DNA of 64,000 nt from Xanthomonas sacchari (GTDB lineage Bacteria; Pseudomonadota; Gammaproteobacteria; Xanthomonadales; Xanthomonadaceae), in assembly GCF_040529065.1 (NCBI RefSeq), contig NZ_CP132343.1:1550001-1614000 (forward strand), read 5' to 3'. The notes under the pieces are model-generated. The model saw only the letters and a list, made by a program, of their open reading frames with translations. It did no database searches and was not told the origin of the DNA. The translations under genes were made by a program, and so were the position numbers. Shown one piece after another: positions 1 to 8,144 of this stretch. Positions within the stretch are counted from its first letter, which is position 1. Each line of letters begins with the position of its first letter.

Positions 1-1
1 T

Positions 2-604
2 TCGCTGAAGGCGCAGGGCCTGGGCCTGCCGGATACCCGCGGCGCCCTGGTCAACCAGTTGGTCCAGGGTAGCCCGGCGGCCAAGGCCGGGCTGGAAGTG
101 GGCGACGTGATCCGCACGGTCAACGGCACCGAGATCGGCGCCTCCAGCGACCTGCCGCCGATGATCGGCGCGATGCAGCCGGGCGCCAAGGTGCGCCTGG
201 GCATCCTGCGCGACGGCAAGCCGCGCGAGCTGACCGTGCAGTTGACCGCGCTGGCCGACGACGCCCAGCCCAATGCCGGCCCGGCGGTCGGCGACAACGC
301 CGCCCCGGCCACCGGTGCCAATGCGCTGCTCGGCATCGAAGTGGCCGACCTGGATGCCGCCACCCGCCAGCAGCTGGGGGTGGAGCCGGGCAAGGGCGTG
401 CGCATCACCGCGGTGACCGGCCGCGCCGCGCGCGACGCGCAGCTGGTGCCGGGCATGGTCATTCTGCAGGTCGGGCGCACCCCGGTCGGCAGCGTGGCGG
501 CCCTGAACCAGCAGCTGAGCGCCTACAAGAAGGGCGACGTGGTGATGCTGCTGATCCGCGTGCGCGACACCACCAGCTTCGTCGCGGTGCGCGCCGGCGG
601 CTGA
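2..604 (+). CDS. mucD: Do-like periplasmic serine protease (MucD/DegP family), C-terminal part
   Basis: The reading frame is open from the window edge and ends at a TGA at 604, so only about 200 C-terminal residues are present. They form two PDZ domains: one around the motif GSPAAKAGLEVGDVI (residues ~22-36 of the fragment) and a second one ending in a typical PDZ carboxylate-binding and beta-strand pattern. The trypsin-like catalytic domain lies outside the window. The family degrades and refolds misfolded envelope proteins in the periplasm; in Xanthomonas and Pseudomonas it sits directly upstream of lepA, as here. The N-terminus, signal peptide and catalytic triad cannot be checked. Confidence 0.88.
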   Translation, partial: SLKAQGLGLPDTRGALVNQLVQGSPAAKAGLEVGDVIRTVNGTEIGASSDLPPMIGAMQPGAKVRLGILRDGKPRELTVQLTALADDAQPNAGPAVGDNAAPATGANALLGIEVADLDAATRQQLGVEPGKGVRITAVTGRAARDAQLVPGMVILQVGRTPVGSVAALNQQLSAYKKGDVVMLLIRVRDTTSFVAVRAGG

Positions 605-763
605 TCCCGCGCGCCCGGCGGAGGCTGGGCGCCATCCCGGGCGCCGATCCGGACGGGTCGGCACCCCGGGGCCAGGGGCGAACCCGGCGGCCGTCACCAG
701 CGGCCGCCGGCCATGCGATAATGGCCCGTTATCCTGACGACGGTCCTGGCCGCCGCCCACCTC

Positions 764-2569
764 ATGTCCTCTGATTCGATGCGGAACATCCGCAACTTCT
801 CCATCATCGCCCACGTCGACCACGGCAAATCGACCCTGGCCGATCGCATCATCCAACTCTGCGGCGGCCTGCAGGCGCGCGAGATGGAAGCGCAGGTGCT
901 CGACTCCAACCCGATCGAGCGCGAACGCGGCATCACCATCAAGGCCCAGTCCGTGTCGCTGCCGTACACCGCGCAGGACGGGCAGGTCTACCACCTGAAC
1001 TTCATCGATACCCCCGGCCACGTCGACTTCTCCTACGAGGTCAGCCGCTCGCTGGCCGCCTGCGAGGGCGCGCTGCTGGTGGTGGACGCGGCGCAGGGCG
1101 TGGAGGCGCAGTCGGTGGCCAACTGCTACACCGCGGTGGAGCAGGGGCTGGAAGTGGTGCCGGTGCTGAACAAGATCGACCTGCCCACCGCCGACATCGA
1201 CCGCGCCAAGGCCGAGATCGAGGCGGTGATCGGCATCGACGCCACCGACGCGGTGCCGGTCAGCGCCAAGACCGGGCTGAACGTGCGCGACGTGCTGGAG
1301 GCGATCGTGCACCGCATCCCGCCGCCGGTGCCGCGCGACACCGACAAGCTGCAGGCGCTGATCATCGATTCCTGGTTCGACAACTACCTGGGCGTGGTCT
1401 CGCTGGTGCGGGTGATGCAGGGCGAGATCAAGGCTGGCGACAAGCTGCTGGTGATGTCCACCGGCCGCACCCACCAGGTCGACAACGTCGGCGTGTTCAC
1501 GCCCAAGCGCAAGGTGCTGGCGGCGCTGCGCGCGGGCGAGGTGGGCTGGGTCACCGCCAGCATCAAGGACGTGCACGGCGCGCCGGTCGGCGACACCCTG
1601 ACCCTGGCCGGCGACCCGGCGAGCAAGCCGCTGCCGGGCTTCCAGGAAATGCAGCCGCGCGTGTTCGCCGGCCTGTTCCCGGTCGATGCAGAGGACTACA
1701 CCAACCTGCGCGAGGCGCTGGACAAGCTGCGCCTGAACGACGCGGCGCTGCGCTTCGAACCGGAAAGCTCCGAGGCCATGGGCTTCGGCTTCCGCTGCGG
1801 CTTCCTCGGCATGCTGCACATGGAGATCGTGCAGGAGCGCCTGGAGCGCGAGTACAACCTGGACCTGATCAGCACCGCGCCGACCGTGGTCTACGAGGTG
1901 CTGAAGACCGACGGCAGCATCATCAGCATGGACAACCCGGCCAAGCTGCCGCCGGTGAACATGGTCGAGGAGATCCGCGAGCCGATCATCCGCGCCAACA
2001 TCCTCACCCCCGAGGAATACATCGGCAACATCATCAAGCTGTGCGAGGAAAAGCGCGGCAGCCAGATCGGCATCAACTACCTGGGCAGCCAGGTGCAGAT
2101 CAGCTACGAGCTGCCGATGGCCGAGGTGGTGCTGGACTTCTTCGACAAGCTCAAGTCGGTCAGCCGCGGCTACGCCTCGCTGGACTACCACTTCGTGCGT
2201 TTCGACACCGGCCCGTTCGTGCGCGTGGACGTGCTGATCAACGGCGACAAGGTCGATGCGCTGTCGCTGATCGCCCACCGCAGCCACGCCGACCGCCGCG
2301 GCCGCGAACTGTGCGAGAAGATGAAGGACCTGATCCCGCGGCAGATGTTCGACGTGGCGATCCAGGCCGCGATCGGCTCGCAGATCATCGCCCGCACCAC
2401 GGTCAAGGCCATGCGCAAGAACGTGCTGGCCAAGTGCTATGGTGGCGACGTCTCGCGCAAGAAGAAGCTGTTGGAAAAGCAGAAGGAAGGCAAGAAGCGC
2501 ATGAAGCAGGTCGGCCGCGTGGAAATCCCGCAGGAAGCCTTCCTGGCTGTGCTGCAGATGGACAAGTAG
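764..2569 (+). CDS. lepA: Elongation factor 4 (LepA), back-translocating GTPase
   Basis: A 601-residue translational GTPase, the usual LepA length. The N-terminus carries the G1 motif AHVDHGKST, followed by G2 (RERGITI), DTPGHVDF (G3) and NKIDLP (G4). The C-terminal signature [15 protein letters not shown] and the LepA-specific C-terminal domain ending in [12 protein letters not shown] are present. The protein acts on the ribosome in the cytoplasm, remobilising stalled elongation complexes. An alternative start at 779 would begin directly with MRNIRNF, the common family start; 764 is kept because it adds a plausible five-residue leader. A heptamer repeat array begins two bases after the stop codon. 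Confidence 0.97.
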   Translation: MSSDSMRNIRNFSIIAHVDHGKSTLADRIIQLCGGLQAREMEAQVLDSNPIERERGITIKAQSVSLPYTAQDGQVYHLNFIDTPGHVDFSYEVSRSLAACEGALLVVDAAQGVEAQSVANCYTAVEQGLEVVPVLNKIDLPTADIDRAKAEIEAVIGIDATDAVPVSAKTGLNVRDVLEAIVHRIPPPVPRDTDKLQALIIDSWFDNYLGVVSLVRVMQGEIKAGDKLLVMSTGRTHQVDNVGVFTPKRKVLAALRAGEVGWVTASIKDVHGAPVGDTLTLAGDPASKPLPGFQEMQPRVFAGLFPVDAEDYTNLREALDKLRLNDAALRFEPESSEAMGFGFRCGFLGMLHMEIVQERLEREYNLDLISTAPTVVYEVLKTDGSIISMDNPAKLPPVNMVEEIREPIIRANILTPEEYIGNIIKLCEEKRGSQIGINYLGSQVQISYELPMAEVVLDFFDKLKSVSRGYASLDYHFVRFDTGPFVRVDVLINGDKVDALSLIAHRSHADRRGRELCEKMKDLIPRQMFDVAIQAAIGSQIIARTTVKAMRKNVLAKCYGGDVSRKKKLLEKQKEGKKRMKQVGRVEIPQEAFLAVLQMDK

Positions 2570-2570
2570 C

Positions 2571-2664
2571 CGGGATTGGGGATTCGGGATTGGAGATTGG
2601 CCAAGGCAGGTACGCCTGCCGCCGTCCCGCTCTTGCGAATCCCATATCCCCAATCCCAAATCCC
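2571..2664. repeat. Inverted GGGATTS heptamer arrays between lepA and lepB
   Basis: Direct heptamers (GGGATTGGGGATTCGGGATT) run from 2571 to 2600. A reverse-complement array with the head GCTCTTGCGA runs from 2629 to 2664. Between them is a short hairpin (GGCAGG/CCTGCC). The element fills almost the whole gap from the lepA stop to just before the lepB ribosome-binding site. It belongs to a family seen repeatedly in the first 25 kb. Confidence 0.85.
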
Positions 2665-2681
2665 GTTCCGAAGGAACCCGA

Positions 2682-3482
2682 ATGAAATGGTTTGAAATCG
2701 CGCTGGTGGTCCTGACCTTCGCCACCGGCATCATCACCCTGCTGGACAAGCTGTTCTTCGCCAAGCGCCGCGCTGCGCGGGCCGGCCTGCTCGACAGCGA
2801 GCCGGTGATCGTCGACTACTCGCGGGCGTTCTTCCCGGTGCTGGCGGTGGTGCTGATCCTGCGCAGCTTCATCGCCGAGCCGTACAAGATCCCGTCCAGC
2901 TCAATGATGCCGAACCTGCTGGTCGGCGATTTCATCCTGGTCAACAAGTTCTCCTACGGCTTCCGCCTGCCGATCACCAACCAGAAGATCATTCCGGTCG
3001 GCGAGCCCAAGCGCGGCGACGTGGTGGTGTTCAAGCCGCCGCACAAGCCGGACGAGAACTGGATCAAGCGCGTGATCGGCCTGCCGGGCGATCGCATCGG
3101 CTTCCACGGCGACACCCTGTACATCAACGGCACGCCGATGAAGTACAAGGTCATGGGCGAGTACGTCGGCAAGGGCAAGGGCGCGGAAATGACCGGTGCC
3201 ACGCTGCTCACCGAGTACCTGCCGGGCCGCACCCACACCGAGCTGGAGTGGATCGACCGCAACAATCCGGCCGGCCAGGGCGACTGGGTGGTGCCGCCGG
3301 GCAAGTACTTCGTGATGGGCGATAATCGCGACAACAGCGAGGACAGCCGGTTCTGGACCCAGACCCATTTCTTGCCCGAGGAGAACCTGCGCGGCAAGGC
3401 GTTCCTGATCTGGCTCAATTGCGAAGGCTGGTTTTGCAGCGGCAGTTTCGATCCGTCGCGGATCGGGACGACCATTCAGTGA
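2682..3482 (+). CDS. lepB: Signal peptidase I
   Basis: A 266-residue inner-membrane serine protease that cleaves Sec and Tat signal peptides on the periplasmic face. Two N-terminal hydrophobic segments (~4-22 and ~48-64) precede the catalytic domain. The nucleophile Ser is in PSSSMMPNL (about S74) and the general-base Lys is in IKRVIGLPGD (about K129). The C-terminal box MGDNRDNSEDSRFW is intact. The start is ATG with an AAGGAA motif about eight bases upstream, which is the only Shine-Dalgarno-like signal among the genes directly preceded by heptamer arrays. It lies in the lepA-lepB-DUF4845-rnc-era operon. Confidence 0.97.
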   Translation: MKWFEIALVVLTFATGIITLLDKLFFAKRRAARAGLLDSEPVIVDYSRAFFPVLAVVLILRSFIAEPYKIPSSSMMPNLLVGDFILVNKFSYGFRLPITNQKIIPVGEPKRGDVVVFKPPHKPDENWIKRVIGLPGDRIGFHGDTLYINGTPMKYKVMGEYVGKGKGAEMTGATLLTEYLPGRTHTELEWIDRNNPAGQGDWVVPPGKYFVMGDNRDNSEDSRFWTQTHFLPEENLRGKAFLIWLNCEGWFCSGSFDPSRIGTTIQ

Positions 3483-3502
3483 CTTGCGTGAGGGGAAGCG
3501 CG

Positions 3503-3880
3503 ATGAAGCACAAGCAAAGTGGCATGACCTTGACCTCGTTCGTGATCGTGCTGGCGGTGGTCGGATTCTTCGTCTACATCGGCATGAAGCTGTTCCCGAT
3601 GTACATGGAGTTCTATGCGGTGCGCTCGGCGATGAAGGGCCTGGCGACCGAAGCCGGCAGCGCCGAGATGGATCCGTCTCAGGCCAAGGCCTCGCTGTTC
3701 CGGCGCCTGGACATCAACAATTCGGACAACGTCAAGCCCGGCGACGTCACCTTCGAGCGCACCGACACCGGTGTGAAGATGCACGTGGCCTACGAAGTGC
3801 GCCGCCCGCTGATCGCCAATCTGGACGTGGTCGGCAAGTTCGACGCCACCCAGGACCTGACGACGCGTGGTGGCCAGTAA
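3503..3880 (+). CDS. DUF4845 family single-pass membrane protein
   Basis: A 125-residue protein starting at the ATG at 3503, preceded by GAGGGGAAG; in-frame codons further upstream are inside lepB. It has a short basic N-terminus, one transmembrane helix (~10-30) and a soluble domain predicted to lie in the periplasm. Members of this family are found between lepB and rnc in gammaproteobacteria; the function is not known. The N-terminus (QSGMTLTSF) superficially resembles a type IV prepilin leader, but the rest does not look like a pilin. Its last four codons overlap the start of rnc. Confidence 0.88.
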   Translation: MKHKQSGMTLTSFVIVLAVVGFFVYIGMKLFPMYMEFYAVRSAMKGLATEAGSAEMDPSQAKASLFRRLDINNSDNVKPGDVTFERTDTGVKMHVAYEVRRPLIANLDVVGKFDATQDLTTRGGQ

Positions 3881-4550
3881 GACCATCCTGCGCGGTGACC
3901 GCATCGGTCACCGCTTCGCCGAGCCGCAGTTGCTGGCGCAGGCGCTGACCCATCGCAGCGCCGGCGCGCCGCACAACGAACGTCTGGAATTCCTCGGCGA
4001 CGGCATCGTCAACCTGCTGATCGCCGAGGCGCTGTACCAGCGCTGGCCCAAGGCCGACGAGGGCGCGCTGACCCGCGCCCGCGCCGAGCTGGTGCGCGAG
4101 GCCTCGCTGGCCGCCATCGGCCGGCAACTGGAACTGGGCGAACACCTGACCCTGGGCCCGGGCGAGATGAAGTCCGGCGGCCATCGCCGCGACTCGATCC
4201 TGGCCGATGCGGTGGAGGCCGTGGTTGCGGCGATCTACCTGGACGCCGGCTTCGAGACCTGCCGCGCCACCATCCTGCCCTGGTTCGAGACCGCACTGGC
4301 GGCGCTGCCGGTGGGCAAGGTGGAGAAGGACGCCAAGACCCGCCTGCAGGAATGGCTGCAGGCCCGGCAGCGGACCCTGCCGGCCTACGAACTGATCAGC
4401 GAGACCGGCGACGACCACGCCAAGCTATTCCGGGTACGCTGCGTACTCGCCGAGCCCGCCCTGGTGACCGAGGGCGAGGGCACCTCGCGGCGCCTGGCCG
4501 AGCAGCAGGCCGCCGCCGCCGCCATCGAGCAACTGGATTCGAGCAAGTGA
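3867..4550 (+). CDS. rnc: Ribonuclease III
   Basis: A 227-residue double-strand-specific endoribonuclease that processes rRNA precursors and structured mRNAs. The catalytic domain contains the signature [19 protein letters not shown] (~residues 33-51), and the second acidic pair lies in the [16 protein letters not shown] segment. The C-terminal dsRNA-binding domain ends in [17 protein letters not shown]. The GTG start at 3867 lies within the end of the DUF4845 gene; a GTG at 3870 is an alternative. The stop overlaps the GTG start of era, consistent with translational coupling. Confidence 0.96.
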   Translation: MVASKTILRGDRIGHRFAEPQLLAQALTHRSAGAPHNERLEFLGDGIVNLLIAEALYQRWPKADEGALTRARAELVREASLAAIGRQLELGEHLTLGPGEMKSGGHRRDSILADAVEAVVAAIYLDAGFETCRATILPWFETALAALPVGKVEKDAKTRLQEWLQARQRTLPAYELISETGDDHAKLFRVRCVLAEPALVTEGEGTSRRLAEQQAAAAAIEQLDSSK

Positions 4551-5452
4551 ACGAACAAGCCACTCCCCCTTACCGCAGCGGCAGCGTGGCCGTGATCGGC
4601 CGCCCCAACGTGGGCAAGTCCACCCTGACCAACGCCCTGGTGGGCGCCAAGGTCAGCATCGTCTCCAACCGCCCGCAGACCACCCGGCACCGGCTGCTGG
4701 GCATCGCCAGCTTCCCGGCCGGTCAGTTGCTGCTGGTCGACACCCCCGGCCTGCACCGCGAGCAGAAGCGCGCCATGAACCGGGTGATGAACCGCGCTGC
4801 GCGCGGCTCGCTGGAAGGCGTGGACGCCGGCCTGCTGGTGATCGAGGCCGGGCGCTGGGACGAGGAGGACACGCTGGCGTTCAACGTGCTCAGCGACGCC
4901 GGCATCCCGGTGGTGCTGGTGGTCAACAAGGTCGACCGGCTCAAGGACAAGACCGCGCTGCTGCCGTTCCTGCAGCAGGTCAGCGAGGGCCGCAGCTTCG
5001 CCGCGGTGCATCCGATCTCCGCGCTCAAGCGCAAGGGCCTGGAGGCGCTGGTGCGCGACCTGCTGGCCTTGGTGCCGGAAGCGCCGCCGATGTTCGGCGA
5101 AGACGAGATCACCGACCGCAGCCAGCGCTTCCTGGCCGGCGAACTGGTGCGCGAGCAGTTGATGCGCCAGCTCGGCGAGGAACTGCCGTACGCGACCACC
5201 GTGGAGATCGAGCGCTTCGCCGAAGACGGCGCGCTGCTGCGCATCGGCGCGGTGATCTGGGTCGAGCGCGAAGGCCAGAAGGCGATCGTGATCGGCAAGG
5301 GCGGCACCCGCCTGAAGGACATCGGCGCCAAGGCCCGCCAGCAGATGGAGCGCCTGTTCGGCGCCAAGGTGTTCCTGGAGACCTGGGTGCGCGTGCGCGA
5401 GGGCTGGTCCGACGACGAGGCGGCGTTGAAGGCGTTCGGGTACGGGGAGTAA
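4547..5452 (+). CDS. era: GTPase Era, 30S ribosomal subunit assembly factor
   Basis: A 301-residue essential GTPase that binds the 3' end of 16S rRNA during 30S maturation. The start is the GTG at 4547, which overlaps the rnc stop (GTGA); it puts the Walker A motif GRPNVGKST at about residues 18-26, normal for the family. DTPGLH (G3) and NKVD (G4) follow. The C-terminal KH domain contains [18 protein letters not shown]. The long in-frame stretch upstream of 4547 is an overlap with rnc and not part of Era. recO normally follows in the same operon, but here an IS110 element separates them. Confidence 0.96.
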   Translation: MNEQATPPYRSGSVAVIGRPNVGKSTLTNALVGAKVSIVSNRPQTTRHRLLGIASFPAGQLLLVDTPGLHREQKRAMNRVMNRAARGSLEGVDAGLLVIEAGRWDEEDTLAFNVLSDAGIPVVLVVNKVDRLKDKTALLPFLQQVSEGRSFAAVHPISALKRKGLEALVRDLLALVPEAPPMFGEDEITDRSQRFLAGELVREQLMRQLGEELPYATTVEIERFAEDGALLRIGAVIWVEREGQKAIVIGKGGTRLKDIGAKARQQMERLFGAKVFLETWVRVREGWSDDEAALKAFGYGE

Positions 5453-5455
5453 AGC

Positions 5456-5520
5456 CGGGATTCGGGATTCGGGATTCGGGATGACCAGCCTGCGGCTGTT
5501 GCAAGCCGGAATTCGGGATT
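5456..5520. repeat. GGGATTC heptamer array after era
   Basis: Four direct copies based on GGGATTC (5456-5481) follow the era stop codon, and one more degenerate copy (GAATTCGGGATT) lies at 5509-5520. The matching reverse-complement array is at 6942-6980, on the far side of a REP palindrome and an IS110 element. Without the IS, array, REP and inverted array would form one composite about 300 bp long. Confidence 0.8.
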
Positions 5521-5551
5521 TTCTGAGGGTGCGCAGCGCATCTGGCGTTTT

Positions 5552-5615
5552 GTAGGAGCGGCTTCAGCCGCGACAGGCTGTCCCGGTAACGCGCGTCGCG
5601 GCTGAAGCCGCTCCT
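5552..5615. repeat. GTAG-headed REP palindrome, split by IS110 insertion
   Basis: The left arm GTAGGAGCGGCTTCAGCC-GCGAC (5552-5574) pairs with the right arm at 5595-5615, which ends in GCTCCT. The expected terminal AC of the right arm is missing here but is found at 6849-6850, directly after the IS110 element. When rejoined, both arms extend symmetrically to TTTGTAG/CTACAAA. It is the same family as the palindromes at 7918, 16141 and 60793. Confidence 0.9.
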
Positions 5616-5640
5616 TGTATCTGGACATGTCGCCCCTAAA

Positions 5641-5820
5641 CAGGCGTCATGTCTTCCGACTGATCATCGGAGGAGGTGTGGGAGGCCCAGTCGCTCCTAA
5701 AGCTTCGAGCTTGCATCGTAGATCGGCTCCGCCCTCCACATGCTGGCCCTTGTGTGTCCGAACGGTATCCAGAGTCCGCTCCCGGGCGTGAACTCGCATC
5801 GACAAGGCAGGACCGGGCCC
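5641..5820 (+). ncRNA. Putative IS110 bridge RNA (ends approximate)
   Basis: The 5' non-coding region of the element shows two successive loop units. Target loop: CGCTCCTA (5692-5699) equals the target's left side plus one base. The hairpin AAGCT-TCG-AGCTT (5700-5712) follows, then GTAG (5718-5721), the reverse complement of the target's CTAC. Donor loop: ACGGTATC (5762-5769) equals the element's right end. A hairpin-forming segment closed by GAGT/ACTC (5772-5795) follows, then ACAAG (5802-5806), the reverse complement of CTTGT at the element's left junction. This ordering matches the target- and donor-binding loops of described IS110 bridge RNAs. Transcription and exact ends are inferred. 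Confidence 0.68.
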
Positions 5821-5859
5821 AGCGCCGATCATGACCCTGACACGATGGAGGAATCGCGT

Positions 5860-6831
5860 ATGTCTCCCGTCATCGGCATCGACGTCGCCAAACGCAGTTT
5901 CGATGCGGCCATCGATCTGACCAATGGCAAGCACCGTACCAAGGCCAAGTTGTCCAACGATGCCAAGGGCTTCCAGGCCCTGCAGGCATGGCTGCAGACG
6001 CATGCGCAGCCCGATAGCTGGATCGCCATGGAGGCCACCGGCACCTATCACCAGGCGCTGGCCGAGTTCCTCCACGCACGAGGCTATCAGGTGTGCGTGC
6101 TCAACCCTGCGCAGACGGCCGCGTACGCACGCAGCCAGCTCAGCCGGGTCAAGACCGATCGCAGCGATGCCAAGCTGATCGCCAGTTATGCCCTGCGTCA
6201 CCGCGAGCAGTTACGCCGTTGGCACCCTGATCCGCCGGCGCTCAAGCAGCTCAAAGCGCTGGTGCGCCGGCGCCAGGATCTGCAACAGATGCTGCAGATG
6301 GAGCGCAACCGGCTGGACGTCGCTCCGGCCCAGGTGAAGGACTCGATCCAGGTCCATTTGGCCGATCTGCAACACCACATCGCCCAGATCGAGCAGGCCA
6401 TCGATGACCACATCGACCAGGATCCGACCTTGCGTGGGCAGCGCGAGCTGCTGGTGAGCATCCAGGGGATTGCCGACACCAGCGCGGCCTTGATGCTGGC
6501 CGAGCTTGGCGATGTGAGGCGCTTCGCCGATGCCGCGGCGGTGACCGCCTTCGCGGGCCTGAATCCGTGCCTGCAGCAGTCGGGCGACCGCAAAGGCCAC
6601 GTCTGCATCTCGCGCACCGGCTCGCCCCGCCTGCGTGCGGGCCTGTTCATGCCGGCCCTGGTGGCCATGACCCACAACCCGATCATCCGGACGCTGAAAC
6701 AGCGGCTGAGCGAACGCGGCAAAGCCGGCAAGCAGATCGTGTGCGCCGCCATGCGCAAGCTCCTGCACCTGGCCTACGGGGTTCTCAAATCGGGTACGGC
6801 GTTCGATCCGAAAAGGGGACTTGCCTGCTAG
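5860..6831 (+). CDS. IS110-family DEDD transposase/recombinase
   Basis: A 323-residue recombinase. The N-terminal RuvC-like DEDD domain shows GIDVAK (D8), AMEATG (E58) and TDRSDAK (D100, D103). A coiled linker (~120-190) leads to the C-terminal transposase domain with SIQGIADTSAALMLAELGD, AFAGLNP and ISRTGSPRLR, which carries the family's conserved serine. The ATG at 5860 is chosen because GGAGGAA lies 7 bases upstream and the protein then starts MSPVIGIDVAK, as in the family. The gene is complete with no frameshift, so the element may be active. It inserts between era and recO in the sense orientation. Confidence 0.96.
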   Translation: MSPVIGIDVAKRSFDAAIDLTNGKHRTKAKLSNDAKGFQALQAWLQTHAQPDSWIAMEATGTYHQALAEFLHARGYQVCVLNPAQTAAYARSQLSRVKTDRSDAKLIASYALRHREQLRRWHPDPPALKQLKALVRRRQDLQQMLQMERNRLDVAPAQVKDSIQVHLADLQHHIAQIEQAIDDHIDQDPTLRGQRELLVSIQGIADTSAALMLAELGDVRRFADAAAVTAFAGLNPCLQQSGDRKGHVCISRTGSPRLRAGLFMPALVAMTHNPIIRTLKQRLSERGKAGKQIVCAAMRKLLHLAYGVLKSGTAFDPKRGLAC

Positions 6832-6941
6832 GGGGTAAGACGGTATCTACAAAGAAACGCGGCCCTTTCTTGCGTGGTCCCGTTTAACTCGGTATAGCAC
6901 CGCTTCCCGCGCATCCGCACGCGTTCCGTTCCCGGGCCGCT

Positions 6942-6980
6942 GCTGTTGCGAATCCCCAATCCCCACTCCCGAATCCCCGC
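6942..6980. repeat. Inverted heptamer array abutting the recO start codon
   Basis: The head GCTGTTGCGA is followed by AATCCCC/AATCCCG-type heptamers up to position 6980; the recO start codon is at 6982. It is the reverse-complement partner of the array at 5456-5520. No purine-rich ribosome-binding site remains between it and recO. Confidence 0.82.
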
Positions 6981-6981
6981 C

Positions 6982-7836
6982 TTGATAGAGCACGAACCCG
7001 GTTTCGTCCTGCACGCCCGGCCCTGGCGCGAGACCAGCCTGCTGGTGGAGGTGCTGAGCGTGCACCACGGCCGGCTCGGGGTGCTGGCGCGCGGCGTGCA
7101 GGGGCCGAAGAAGCAGGCCTTGCGCGCGGCGTTGCAGCCGCTGCAGTCGATCCGCTTCAGCGCGCAGCGCCGCGGCGAACTGGCGCAACTGCGCGCGGCC
7201 GAGGCGCTGGATGCGGCGCCGCGGCTGAGCGGCGAGGCGATGCTGGCCGGCTTCTACATCAACGAACTGACCCTGCGCCTGGCCCCGCGCGACGACCCGG
7301 CGCCGGACCTGTACCTGGCCTATGCGCGGGTGCGCGCACGGCTGGCGGCCGAGGCGCCATTGGCCTGGTCGCTGCGCTGCTTCGAGCGCGATCTGCTGGA
7401 GGCGCTGGGCGTGGGCTTCGACCTGCGCCACGACGGCGACGGTGAGCCGATCGACCCGGCCGCGCGCTACGTGCTCGACGCCGAACACGGACCGCGCCGG
7501 TTGTTGAGCGACCGCGGCCACGACCAGCGCAGCGGCATGGCCACCGGCCGCGCGCTGCTGGCCCTGGCCGACGACACCGAACCGGTCGCCGAGGATCTGC
7601 CCGGCCTGCGCCGCGGCATGCGCGTGGTGCTGCTGCATCACCTCGGTGGGCGCGGCCTGAAATCCTGGGAAATGGTCGAGGACTTGGCACGGCAGCGCAG
7701 CGCGGCCACCGCGGCGCCGGAGGCGGCACTCCGCGCGGCGACGCCCGACGCGGACGCCGATCCGGAGTCCACGTCCGACGCGATGGCGGAGTCCACGGCG
7801 GAAGAGGCGAAGGTGCCGCCGTCCGCGGCGTCGTGA
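6982..7836 (+). CDS. recO: DNA repair protein RecO
   Basis: A 284-residue protein that loads RecA with RecR on SSB-coated single-stranded DNA. The N-terminal OB fold contains [17 protein letters not shown]; the central helical region includes [11 protein letters not shown]. The family zinc-finger cysteines are not present, as in other gammaproteobacterial RecO. The start is a TTG at 6982 (protein [13 protein letters not shown]); other in-frame codons upstream lie in the repeat array. The last ~50 residues are an Ala/Asp/Glu-rich tail beyond the usual RecO end. It is normally co-transcribed with era, but here it lies downstream of an IS110 element. Confidence 0.9.
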   Translation: MIEHEPGFVLHARPWRETSLLVEVLSVHHGRLGVLARGVQGPKKQALRAALQPLQSIRFSAQRRGELAQLRAAEALDAAPRLSGEAMLAGFYINELTLRLAPRDDPAPDLYLAYARVRARLAAEAPLAWSLRCFERDLLEALGVGFDLRHDGDGEPIDPAARYVLDAEHGPRRLLSDRGHDQRSGMATGRALLALADDTEPVAEDLPGLRRGMRVVLLHHLGGRGLKSWEMVEDLARQRSAATAAPEAALRAATPDADADPESTSDAMAESTAEEAKVPPSAAS

Positions 7837-7917
7837 TCGTACAGGGTCGGCGTCGCGAGCGCCGCGGCCAGACGGGCACCCAGGCGACCGCACACGTCAC
7901 CAGATGCACGTTTCTCT

Positions 7918-7983
7918 GTAGGAGCGGCTTCAGCCGCGATGGCCGTTCCCGGTAACGCCTGTCGCGGCGGAAGCCGCGCCTAC
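7918..7983. repeat. Degenerate GTAG REP palindrome after recO
   Basis: The left arm GTAGGAGCGGCTTCAGCC is followed after about 25 bases by a mismatched right arm ending in GCCTAC. Two substitutions in the right arm (GGAAGCCGCGCC instead of TGAAGCCGCTCC) make it imperfect. It lies in the gap between the convergent genes recO and the receiver-Hpt gene. With the heptamer array at 8106-8140 it accounts for most of the 308 bp gap 7837-8144. Confidence 0.82.
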
Positions 7984-8105
7984 GTGAGATTGGAGACGGC
8001 AGGTAGGCGAGGGCGGCCGCGGCCTGCGCCGCCCTGGCAACGTCCGGGAGCGCGCGGATCGCAACCGAGGCCGCGTTTCCCCCAGCCCAGGCGGACGCCG
8101 ATCGG

Positions 8106-8140
8106 CATCCCCAATCCCGAATCCCCAATCCCCAATCCCG
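8106..8140. repeat. Inverted GGGATTS heptamer array
   Basis: Five heptamers of the AATCCCC/AATCCCG type end four bases before the stop codon of the minus-strand receiver-Hpt gene. No clear direct-orientation partner array is visible on the other side. Confidence 0.75.
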
Positions 8141-8144
8141 GCTT

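Larger units (their letters stand above)
5616..6848 (+). mobile_element. IS110-family insertion sequence inserted in a REP palindrome
   Basis: About 1233 bp. The boundaries are inferred from the interrupted REP: the left flank ends in GCTCCT (CT at 5614-5615), the right end of the element is ...ACGGTATCT (CT at 6847-6848), and the flanking ACAAAG then restores the REP end. This fits insertion at a CT core without terminal inverted repeats, as known for IS110 elements. The layout is a 244 bp 5' non-coding region, a transposase gene and only 17 bp of 3' non-coding DNA, which fits the IS110 group rather than IS1111. A weak subterminal inverted similarity (CCCCTAAACAGGC near the left end, CCCCTAGCAGGC on the other strand near the right end) is also visible. 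Confidence 0.88.

Noticed and set aside
3503-3600. Type IV prepilin-like N-terminus of the DUF4845 protein
   Set aside because: A Gly-Met-Thr-Leu segment before a hydrophobic helix resembles a prepilin, but the whole protein and operon position match DUF4845.
4352-4546. N-terminal extension of Era
   Set aside because: It overlaps rnc in another frame, is Arg-rich and has no family counterpart; the GTG at 4547 gives the normal Era N-terminus.
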